Positions 1 through 6,011 of a DNA stretch of 12,031 nt are shown here, piece by piece. Below the pieces are notes generated by a model. That model saw nothing but the letters and a program-made list of their open reading frames with translations. It was not told where the DNA came from and searched no databases. Where the stretch lies: assembly GCA_036003845.1 (NCBI GenBank), contig DASYRX010000400.1:1-12031 (forward strand), written 5' to 3'. This DNA is from DASYRX01 sp036003845. Its GTDB lineage: Bacteria; Gemmatimonadota; Gemmatimonadetes; Gemmatimonadales; Gemmatimonadaceae. The number at the start of each line of letters is the position of its first letter. Position 1 is the stretch's first letter. The position numbers and the translations under genes are program-made.

Positions 1-116
1 GCAAACAAATCTGTGTGGCCTAGCGGCGATGTCGGGTAGAAGCGGATTCGGTTCGTCGGGCCCTGCAGTGCCACCAGGTGCCAACGCCCACTGTCATCGT
101 AAATCGAAATTCGGAG

Positions 117-219
117 AAGAGCCCCAAAAATGAAACCACGGATGACCGCGGGTGAGAGCAGATTCTGGCCCGTGACAGAACGACCCGCGTTTTTCAGCGC
201 AAATCAGCGGATAGCTCTT
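117..219. repeat. Imperfect foldback intergenic repeat
   Basis: This non-coding stretch has nested inverted arms: AAGAGC (117-122) pairs with GCTCTT (214-219), and CGCGGGT (147-153) pairs with ACCCGCG (183-189). Between them lie short iterated units of the kind ACCACGGATGACCGCGG on the left and CAGCGCAAATCAGCGG on the right. It resembles the small palindromic intergenic repeats common in high-GC soil bacteria, but I cannot assign a named family from the sequence alone. The small ORFs across it show no protein features. Nothing else is recognisable in positions 1-116 or 220-350 apart from one GCCTAAC motif at 261-267. Confidence 0.35.
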
Positions 220-365
220 GGCAGTAGACGTCCGCAATGGGAACGTGCCTGTCAGCCCCCGCCTAACATCGGTCGGACATCGCCCGAACACCGGTTCGCT
301 GTTCTCGCCTTAGGGTCGGAGTGCGCCATTTGGGGCGCGCCGTCACCCTGTCATGCGAGGACCCA

Positions 366-1814
366 GTGGGCTTATTCGCGACCAAGTCCTTAGCTGAGCT
401 TCACGTCGAATCCGAACGCGGCGTGCTGCGCCGCGCCCTCGGCCCATGGAACCTGACCGCGTTAGGCATCGGCTCGATCATCGGCACGGGCATCTTCGTC
501 TTCACCGGCGTGGCCGCGTCGCAGTACGCCGGTCCCGGTCTCATCATCTCCATGCTCATCGCGGCAACGGCCTGCGTGTTCGCGGGACTGTGCTATGCGG
601 AGCTCGCAGCGATGATCCCCGTGTCGGGGAGCGCGTACACGTACGCCTACGCGACCTTCGGTGAATTGATCGCGTGGATCATCGGCTGGGATCTCATTCT
701 CGAGTACGCGCTGAGCGGCGCGACAGTCGCGATCGGATGGTCCGGCTACTTCGTCTCGTTCTTACGGACTATCGGCATCGAGTTCCCTCAGGCGCTGGCG
801 ATGGCGCCCGGCACGGTGACGATGGATGGGGCAGTGCACGGCATTTTCAATCTCCCCGCTGCGGGGATTATTGTCGTTGTCTCGCTGCTCTTATCGCTTG
901 GCATTCGTGAGTCAGCGAATACGAACACCGCGCTCGTCCTGATCAAGTCGCTCGTCCTCGTTCTATTTGTCGCCGCCGGCGTCGCGTACATGAATCGTGA
1001 CAACCTGACGCCGCTGATTCCACCGAATACTGGGACGTTCGGATCGTTCGGCTGGTCAGGGGTGCTGCGGGCGGCCGCGATCATGTTCTTCGCCTATATC
1101 GGATTCGACGCCGTCTCCACGGCCGCGCAGGAGGCTAAACGTCCGCAACGCGACCTGCCGATAGGGATTCTGGCATCCCTTGGCATCTGCACGGTGCTGT
1201 ACATCGCCGTTGCAATTGTGCTCATGGGCATTGTGTCCTACAAGCAGCTCAACGTCCCCGATCCGTTGGCCGTTGGGATTGACGCGACCGGCCTAACGTG
1301 GCTGAGTCCAATCATCAAAATCAGCGCGCTCTTCGGTCTCTTCAGTACGATGCTCGTTCAGCTGCTCGGACAATCGCGAATTTTCTTCTCCATGAGCCGC
1401 GACGGGCTCCTGCCGAAAACGTTCAGCCGCGTGCATCCGAGATTCCGCACCCCGCACTTGAGCACGATGATCACCGGCAGCGTGATGGCGCTCGCGGCCG
1501 GGTTGCTGCCACTCACCACGCTGGGCCAGCTCGTCAGCATGGGGACGCTGCTCGCGTTCGTCCTCGTGTGCATCGGGATCATTATCCTGAGGCGCAGCGC
1601 TCCCGATCTCCCACGTCCGTTCCGCACGCCGTGGGTTCCACTCGTTCCAATTCTCGGGGCGCTCTCGTGTATGGTACAGATGCTCGCGCTCCCGATCTCG
1701 ACGTGGATCCGGCTCGTCGTCTGGCTCGCGTTAGGCTTGGTGCTCTATTTCAGTTACGGCGCGCGACACTCGCTGGTGCGGCGGCCAAAGGAAGAGGCAC
1801 GCGAGGCAGCGTAG
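366..1814 (+). CDS. APC-family amino-acid permease (cationic amino-acid transporter-like)
   Basis: This is an inner-membrane amino-acid transporter of 482 residues with about 12 hydrophobic segments, the normal size for the APC superfamily. The first membrane segment carries the glycine-rich substrate-site motif GIGSIIGTGIF (residues 34-44). The signature FFAYIGFDAVSTAAQEAKRP (241-260), followed by QRDLPIGI, is typical of the CAT-type branch (YfnA-like), which takes up basic or broad-range amino acids. SRDGLLPKTFSRVHP (344-358) is the usual cytoplasmic loop. I chose the GTG at 366 because GAGG lies five bases upstream and the protein then begins GLFATKSLAEL, matching the family N-terminus. 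A GTG at 321 is in frame but would add 15 residues with no family character. The exact substrate cannot be read from sequence. The gene stands alone, with no clear partner. Confidence 0.9.
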   Translation: MGLFATKSLAELHVESERGVLRRALGPWNLTALGIGSIIGTGIFVFTGVAASQYAGPGLIISMLIAATACVFAGLCYAELAAMIPVSGSAYTYAYATFGELIAWIIGWDLILEYALSGATVAIGWSGYFVSFLRTIGIEFPQALAMAPGTVTMDGAVHGIFNLPAAGIIVVVSLLLSLGIRESANTNTALVLIKSLVLVLFVAAGVAYMNRDNLTPLIPPNTGTFGSFGWSGVLRAAAIMFFAYIGFDAVSTAAQEAKRPQRDLPIGILASLGICTVLYIAVAIVLMGIVSYKQLNVPDPLAVGIDATGLTWLSPIIKISALFGLFSTMLVQLLGQSRIFFSMSRDGLLPKTFSRVHPRFRTPHLSTMITGSVMALAAGLLPLTTLGQLVSMGTLLAFVLVCIGIIILRRSAPDLPRPFRTPWVPLVPILGALSCMVQMLALPISTWIRLVVWLALGLVLYFSYGARHSLVRRPKEEAREAA

Positions 1815-1842
1815 AGCCACCGAAAGGCTATCTGGGCACTTG

Positions 1843-1954
1843 TTGGTTCACGCGGAGGCGGGGAGACAAGGAAGAAGGAAGACGGTGACGATCCAGTGCA
1901 GAACACCGCGATGCACCTCCGCGTCTCCGTGTGAGATGACGCGATGTCACGATA
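1843..1954. repeat. Deleted copy A of the GxxExxY-associated inverted-repeat element
   Basis: The left arm TCACGCGGAGGCGGGGAG (1848-1865) and right arm CTCCGCGTCTCCGTGTGA (1917-1934) are imperfect inverted repeats. They differ from the arms of the full copy at 2037-2493 by one and two bases. The right arm is followed by GATGACGCGATGTCACGATA (1935-1954), which matches the tail of the full copy at 19 of 20 bases. Positions 1862-1902 align with 2051-2092, the gene's 3' end in the full copy, at roughly 70% identity. The rest of the gene is missing. It is read as an internally deleted, MITE-like derivative. Confidence 0.7.
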
Positions 1955-1962
1955 GTTCCGTT

Positions 1963-2445
1963 CTACTCCTGATCGAGTGTGCGTAATCTTGGCTGAGTTG
2001 TGGTTGTAGGAGCGCTACTGCCTGACGGCGGGTGATTCACGCGGAGGCGCGGAGACAAAGCAGGAGAAAGCCGATTGACGACGCGGTGCAGACCCTCCTT
2101 CAGAGTGGCAGCTCCGAAGTTGATAAGCAGGCCGACCGACTTGTTCGTCAGCTTGAGATACGTCAGGAGCTGCTTGCCGTGGACCGGTGCCAGTCGTTCC
2201 ACAGACTTGAGTTCTACGATGACCTGGCTGTCGACCATGATATCCGTGCGGAATGCCTCCTCGAACACGAGCCCATCGTATTCGAAACGGATCGGCATCT
2301 GGCGCTCCACCTCGAATCCTCGTTTGACGAGCGCCTGTGCTAACACGGCCTCGTAGACTGATTCAAGCAGTCCCGGACCCAAGTCGCGATGGATTTTCAG
2401 GGAGGCATCTACGATGGCCGCTGTGATGTCATCAATCTCTCGCAC
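1963..2445 (-). CDS. GxxExxY protein, PD-(D/E)XK nuclease-like
   Basis: This 160-residue protein has the family-defining G25-LL-E28-SV-Y31 within GPGLLESVYE. It also has a nuclease-like core with D68 (FRTD) and E78-L79-K80 (VELKSV), the D...ExK pattern of the PD-(D/E)XK superfamily (Pfam PDDEXK_3). The family is widespread in bacteria and its biological role is unsettled. I start at the GTG at 2445, giving MREIDDITAAIVDAS as the family normally begins. The terminal inverted repeat supplies a GGAGG nine bases upstream. The longer in-frame start at 2523 lies in unique flanking DNA outside the element. The conserved core ends near residue 124; residues 125-139 are translated from the other terminal repeat (SPRLRVNH) and the last 20 or so from flanking DNA, so the C-terminus is probably accidental. 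The gene is the cargo of a repeat element. Confidence 0.75.
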   Translation of the reverse strand: MREIDDITAAIVDASLKIHRDLGPGLLESVYEAVLAQALVKRGFEVERQMPIRFEYDGLVFEEAFRTDIMVDSQVIVELKSVERLAPVHGKQLLTYLKLTNKSVGLLINFGAATLKEGLHRVVNRLSPALSPRLRVNHPPSGSSAPTTTTQPRLRTLDQE

Positions 2446-2493
2446 ACCGATGCGCCTCCGCGCCTCCGCGTGAGATGACGCGACGTCACGATA
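2037..2493. mobile_element. Full-length GxxExxY-carrying element with 18-bp terminal inverted repeats (copy B)
   Basis: The arms TCACGCGGAGGCGCGGAG (2037-2054) and CTCCGCGCCTCCGCGTGA (2456-2473) are perfect inverted repeats of each other. Beyond the right arm lies the conserved tail GATGACGCGACGTCACGATA (2474-2493), which contains the small palindrome TGACG-CGA-CGTCA. Nearly the whole interior is the GxxExxY gene on the minus strand. Two shorter relatives lie 82 bp to the left and about 110 bp to the right in the same orientation. No target-site duplication is evident and no transposase is encoded here, so mobility is inferred from the repeated, deleted copies. Confidence 0.6.
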
Positions 2494-2599
2494 TGCATTC
2501 GACCATGGCTGCGCACACCACACGATTGCCTGCTGTGCCTTTTGCTTGTCGGAAGCGTGTTCGCCTGGGCGTGATTGCCGTTTGCAGTTGGAACTCCGT

Positions 2600-2705
2600 T
2601 TGGTTCACGCGGAGTCGCGGAGAAACGATAGCCGCTGTGATGTCATCGATCTCCCGCACGCCGATGTGCCTCCGCGCTTCCCGCGCGAGCTGATCTTGAT
2701 GTCAC
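2600..2705. repeat. Deleted copy C of the GxxExxY-associated element
   Basis: The left arm TCACGCGGAGTCGCGGAG (2605-2622) differs by one base from the full copy. It is joined almost directly to 2625-2673, which matches 2411-2459 (the first codons of the GxxExxY gene) at 44 of 49 bases. The right arm (2671-2689) and tail (GATGTCAC, 2698-2705) are recognisable but worn. The remnant still spells REIDDITAAIV on the minus strand, so it derives from a GxxExxY-bearing copy by internal deletion. Its left flank TTGGTTCACGCGGAG is identical to that of copy A. Confidence 0.7.
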
Positions 2706-2843
2706 CAACCACTAGCAGGCTCAGCGAAGCCCCCACACTCGGGTCCGGCACTTTCCGATTGCACGCTGGACCAGCTCCTGCGGTATTAGGGAGTACACGC
2801 CTTGCCGCATTCTGCGGACGAGACGGTCACGGGAGGTCTCATG

Positions 2844-3803
2844 ATGGCATACGCCGCGAACCCTAACGAGTCGCGCGGCAGCGAGCCCATTCTGCTCGCA
2901 ACCCACGGCATGAAGGAGTCAGACGCCGCCGTTCGCGCGGCCGGGCAACTGTCCGAGGCGACTGGCCGCGATGTGCGCATCGTCGCTGTCCTCGAGCCAC
3001 CGCCGGTGGTGGCAAGTGAATACGGTTTCGTCGTTCCGATCGAAGACCTCGCTGAAGAGCGCCGCGACGCGCTGCTCGATCGCGTGCGGAAACAATTGGC
3101 CGACGTCATCGGACGTGACGCGAACTGGCCGATCGAGCTTCGCAGCGGCGAACCGGCGACGATGATCGCGAGCGTGGCCGAAAGCATCAACGCTGCCGTG
3201 ATCGTCATGGGCCTGGGGCACCATCAACTGATGGATCGAATCTTCGGCGGCGAGACCACGCTGCACACGTTGCGCGCCGCGCGCACGCCGATCTTCGCCG
3301 TTCCGCAGTCATACTCGCACTTGCCACGCCACGCGGTCTGCGGCGTGGATTTCAGCGGCGCAGGAATGGCGGCCGCGCACGCGGCATTGGTCTATGTACC
3401 AACCCTAACGAGCATAACACTGGTCCACGTGGCGCCGCGCTGGGACCTCCAGCCGACCGCGTATGCTGAATGGCGCGCCGAGTATGAGCGCGGCGTCGGC
3501 CCGGCGTTCGAGCGCGTCATACGCGAGCTGGATGCTCCGCCGAACGTGACCGTGAAAACCGTGATCCGAGAAGGGAAGACGACGAAAGAACTGTTAGCCG
3601 CCGTCGACGAAGTTGGCGCCGATGTCATCGTGGTCGGCAGCAAGGGACTTGGCTTCCTCGATCGCGTGCTCGTGGGCAGCACCGCGACCGGCGTGATCCG
3701 CGGCGCGCATTGTTCGCTGTTCGCTTTCCCGGTTGTGGCTGTCGACACTCATGCCGTCGGTCGTATGGCGATGAGCGGGGCAGAGAAGGGGCGCGGCGCC
3801 TAA
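2844..3803 (+). CDS. Tandem universal stress protein (two UspA domains)
   Basis: This 319-residue cytosolic protein has two UspA folds in tandem: domain 1 at about residues 14-154 (EPILLATHG to TPIFAVP) and domain 2 at about 163-297 (AVCGVDFSG to SLFAFPVV). Domain 2 has the complete nucleotide-binding motif G-2x-G-9x-G-S-T (G265, G268, G278-S-T). Domain 1 is degenerate: GLGHHQLMDRIFGGET has His126 where the second glycine should be. The pair may therefore have one ATP-binding and one non-binding half, as in other tandem Usps. GGGAGG (2831-2836) lies seven bases before ATG 2844; ATG 2841 is an almost equal choice. The 138 bp upstream, back to the repeat at 2705, show no other gene. The stop overlaps the stop of the convergent methyltransferase gene. 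Confidence 0.88.
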   Translation: MAYAANPNESRGSEPILLATHGMKESDAAVRAAGQLSEATGRDVRIVAVLEPPPVVASEYGFVVPIEDLAEERRDALLDRVRKQLADVIGRDANWPIELRSGEPATMIASVAESINAAVIVMGLGHHQLMDRIFGGETTLHTLRAARTPIFAVPQSYSHLPRHAVCGVDFSGAGMAAAHAALVYVPTLTSITLVHVAPRWDLQPTAYAEWRAEYERGVGPAFERVIRELDAPPNVTVKTVIREGKTTKELLAAVDEVGADVIVVGSKGLGFLDRVLVGSTATGVIRGAHCSLFAFPVVAVDTHAVGRMAMSGAEKGRGA

Positions 3804-3809
3804 CGCCGC
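3793..3809. terminator. GC hairpin across two convergent stop codons
   Basis: GCGGCG (3793-3798), loop CCTAA and CGCCGC (3804-3809) form a perfect 6-bp stem. The loop holds the TAA stop of the stress protein and, on the other strand, the TAG stop of the methyltransferase. A GCCTAAC heptamer (3798-3804) spans the loop. There is no U-tract on either side, so it is at best a weak or factor-assisted bidirectional terminator. Confidence 0.3.
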
Positions 3810-4591
3810 ACGGCCGAAACCAGGGCGACGCCGCCAAGGAGCTTCGGCCGCACGCTGGTCACTTGAAAGCCGGCCTCCGACAACCAGGAGGCAAATTCGT
3901 CGTGCGAGACGAATTGCGCGATGGATTCGGCGATGTACTCGTAGGCGGCGGGGGCCCGGTGCCAGAGCCAACCGACCGTGGCCCCCGCAACGCGCAAATA
4001 ACCCAAGTAAAGCGCGCGCCACGCCGCGGAGGCGGGGCGGAAGAAATCCAGAACATAAAGCCGCCCGCCCGGTCGCAGGACGCGCGCAAGCTCGCCTAAC
4101 GCGACGCGCGGATCGGGGGCATTCCGGATCGCGTACCCGGCCGTCGCGATATCGACGCTCGCGCGTGATGCGTCGAGTCGAGCCAGGTCGCCATGTGAGA
4201 ATGTCACCCGGCCTTGCAGCGCGTGGCCAAGGCGCGATCGCGCGAGCGCGAGCATCTGGTCGGAGAGGTCTATTCCCCGCACGTGCGCCGAAGGGATGGC
4301 GCGCGCGGTGCGGATCGCCAAATCACCAGTCCCGCAGGCGACATCCAGGGCGTCCACGTGCTTGCCGCCGATGTCGCGCATGATCCATTGAATCAGCTCA
4401 TCCTTCCAACGCGCGTCCAATCCATAAGAGAATGCGCGAGTGAAGCGGTCGTAGCGCGGCGCGATGAGGTCGAAGATGGGGGTGACGAGCTGCTGCTTCC
4501 GCGTCGCGTCGCCGATGTACGTGCGCAGGTTGGCTCGCGTGACGATCGTCGCGGGCTTGTCGGAAGAGTATTGTGCGCTGTGTTCGGACAC
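3800..4591 (-). CDS. ubiE: Demethylmenaquinone / ubiquinone C-methyltransferase (UbiE/MenG)
   Basis: This 263-residue class I SAM-dependent methyltransferase acts on the last or near-last step of menaquinone (or ubiquinone) synthesis, methylating the quinone ring. SAM motif I is ALDVACGTGDLAI (residues 81-93), followed by the acidic GIDLS (106-110). UbiE marks are KQQLVTPIFDLIAPRYDRF (32-50), GYAIRNAPDPRVAL (152-165, usually G-x-x-x-RN), the strand motif VLRPGGRLYVLDF (171-183) and AYEYIAESIAQF (216-227). Two usually conserved residues of the first signature differ (Thr51 for Asn, Asp59 for His), so it is a divergent member. The start is a GTG with no Shine-Dalgarno, and a TATAAC box ends only five bases upstream. 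The gene is divergent from the guanylyltransferase gene and overlaps the stress-protein gene by 4 bp at the 3' end. Confidence 0.88.
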   Translation of the reverse strand: MSEHSAQYSSDKPATIVTRANLRTYIGDATRKQQLVTPIFDLIAPRYDRFTRAFSYGLDARWKDELIQWIMRDIGGKHVDALDVACGTGDLAIRTARAIPSAHVRGIDLSDQMLALARSRLGHALQGRVTFSHGDLARLDASRASVDIATAGYAIRNAPDPRVALGELARVLRPGGRLYVLDFFRPASAAWRALYLGYLRVAGATVGWLWHRAPAAYEYIAESIAQFVSHDEFASWLSEAGFQVTSVRPKLLGGVALVSAVRR

Positions 4592-4651
4592 GGTGAGTTA
4601 TAGTTTAGCCCCCACTGCGCGCCGCCCGCTGCGGTCCGGCGGTATCCCCGC
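4592..4651. promoter_or_regulatory. 60-bp divergent promoter region, ubiE-like / manC-like
   Basis: The gap between the two divergent starts holds one AT-rich spot. On the minus strand it reads TATAAC (4602-4597), five bases before the GTG of the methyltransferase gene, which suggests a leaderless transcript. On the plus strand the overlapping TATAGT (4599-4604) could be the -10 box for the guanylyltransferase gene, with a leader of about 40 bases. No convincing -35 box is seen for either, and no Shine-Dalgarno precedes either start. Confidence 0.3.
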
Positions 4652-5866
4652 ATGAACCTTCCACCGCTACGTCCTCCTGGTACACCCCGGCCGCCTGTTC
4701 TGACAGGTGGAGGGGCGACTGCGGTAGGAACGCTGCCCGCGCAAAAACTGCAGCGGGAAGCGCTGCTCGAGGCCGACGCCGCGCTTTGGGCTGTGGTGCT
4801 GGCTGGAGGCATCGGTTCGCGCTTCTGGCCGCTCTCGTCGTCCAAGCGGCCGAAGCAGGTGCTCTCGCTCGCGGGCGAGCGTCCGCTGATCGCCGACACC
4901 GTGCAGCGGCTTCAGCCGCTGATCCCTGTCGATCGCGTGCTTGTCGTCACGAGCGCAGATATCGCGCCGGCTATCGAAGCGGCGATTCCCGAGGTCGCAC
5001 AAGAGAATCTGCTCGTCGAGCCTAACCCGTTAGGCACGGCGGCCGCGCTGGCCTGGGCTGCTAAAGTAATTGCGAAACGCGCAGGCCCGGAAACGATCTT
5101 CTGTACGCTGCATGCTGATCTCGCGGTCGCGTTCCCGGAGCTGTTCCGACACACGCTCAAAGCCGCGGCCCGAGCCGCAACTGCTGAGGAGGCTCTGGTT
5201 GCGATTGGCGCGCGCGCGACGCGCCCCGAGCCCGGCTTCGGCTACATCATTCCGTTTGCCGGAACAGCGAGCGAGCGCTCCGCGTTAGGCGGTGCCCAGC
5301 GGGTGCAGCGTTTCGTGGAGAAGCCGTCGGCCGACGCGGCGCAGGCGCTCATTGGGCAGGGTGCGCTATGGAACACGGGCATATGTATGTGGCGCGCGCA
5401 CGTCGTCCTCGACGCGCTGGAACGCCACACGCCGGAGCTTTCACCGGAAGCGATGACGGCGCTCGACGCCGGCGATCACGCAACGTTCGCCGAGCTAGTG
5501 GAGCGCGTGTCGGTCGAACACGGACTTCTCGCCCGCTCGGATCACCTGCTCGTCTTGCTCGGCGAGTTCGGCTGGGATGACGTCGGGACGTGGGGCTCGC
5601 TGCGACGCGCGCGTGAGCTCGACGACGAGGGAAATGGCGGCGTGGGTCACGCGCTGTTCATCGACGCCGAGAGCAATATTGCCCACGCCGAGGGTAACGA
5701 CATGTGCACGGTGCTTTATGGAGTGGATGGCCTGCTCGTCGTAGCGCTGCCGGGCCTAACGTTCGTTACGACGCTGGAAAAGGCGACGGATCTACGCGGG
5801 CTGCTGGAGCAGTTGCCCGAATCAGTGCGGGTGCGTGATCAGGAGCGAGAGTCGTCGCCGCAATAG
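4652..5866 (+). CDS. manC: Mannose-1-phosphate guanylyltransferase
   Basis: It makes GDP-mannose from mannose-1-phosphate and GTP, the donor for glycan, capsule or LPS sugars. The protein has 404 residues. The nucleotidyltransferase signature VVLAGGIGSRFWPLSSSKRP (48-67) with PKQ is complete. Further family motifs are EPNPLGTAAALAWAA (123-137), HAD (154-156, metal-binding Asp156), FVEKP (221-225), LWNTGICMW (239-247) and GEFGWDDVGTW (304-314). There is no C-terminal cupin, so this is the single-function form and not the ManC/isomerase fusion. The first 45 or so residues are proline- and alanine-rich and outside the fold; ATG 4652 lacks a Shine-Dalgarno, so the true start could be further in, though no better start with a site is visible. 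The gene converges on the S9 peptidase gene across a foldback repeat. Confidence 0.88.
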   Translation: MNLPPLRPPGTPRPPVLTGGGATAVGTLPAQKLQREALLEADAALWAVVLAGGIGSRFWPLSSSKRPKQVLSLAGERPLIADTVQRLQPLIPVDRVLVVTSADIAPAIEAAIPEVAQENLLVEPNPLGTAAALAWAAKVIAKRAGPETIFCTLHADLAVAFPELFRHTLKAAARAATAEEALVAIGARATRPEPGFGYIIPFAGTASERSALGGAQRVQRFVEKPSADAAQALIGQGALWNTGICMWRAHVVLDALERHTPELSPEAMTALDAGDHATFAELVERVSVEHGLLARSDHLLVLLGEFGWDDVGTWGSLRRARELDDEGNGGVGHALFIDAESNIAHAEGNDMCTVLYGVDGLLVVALPGLTFVTTLEKATDLRGLLEQLPESVRVRDQERESSPQ

Positions 5867-5875
5867 CCAAAAGCA

Positions 5876-6003
5876 GGAGCGCAGATTCACGCAGATGCTA
5901 AACTGCCGCAGATGAACGCCGATACGGCGATTTGTTAGTTACAACCTGCTGCACCTGCGTTTATCTGCGGTAGTTTCTAAGGATCTGCGTTTATCTGCGC
6001 TCC
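5876..6003. repeat. Foldback repeat (GCAGAT/AACGC family) between convergent genes
   Basis: The left arm (about 5876-5919) and right arm (about 5956-6003) are inverted copies. GGAGCGCAGAT, ACGCAGAT, AAACT, CCGCAGAT and AACGC appear in the same order on opposite strands, with a loop of roughly 36 bases. It fills the gap between the stop at 5866 and the stop at 6012. Transcribed from either side it could form a long stem, so it may act as a bidirectional terminator, though it has no U-tract. Iterated GCAGATAAACGCAGAT units like this are a common intergenic repeat type in many bacterial genomes. Confidence 0.6.
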
Positions 6004-6011
6004 CGCTTGGG

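Noticed and set aside
321..365. Earlier GTG start of the permease
   Set aside because: The added 15 residues do not match the family; GTG 366 has GAGG and the expected GLFATKS start.
94..393. Small open frames on both strands upstream of the permease
   Set aside because: They have low-complexity translations, no ribosome-binding sites and overlap a foldback repeat.
1815..1832. Possible terminator after the permease (AGCC ... GGCT)
   Set aside because: The stem is only 4 bp with no U-tract.
2446..2523. N-terminal extension of the GxxExxY protein from ATG 2523
   Set aside because: The extra 26 residues are coded by the terminal repeat, its tail and unique flanking DNA; the family begins at MREIDDI, where a GGAGG site is present.
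1843..2705. CRISPR-like array suggested by several similar GC-rich repeats
   Set aside because: The repeats alternate in orientation, spacing is irregular (about 50 to 400 bases), and there is no cas gene. They are paired ends of three elements.
2759..2789. Possible promoter TTGCAC - 19 bases - TATTAG upstream of the stress protein
   Set aside because: Both boxes are weak and the spacing is too long to support a call.
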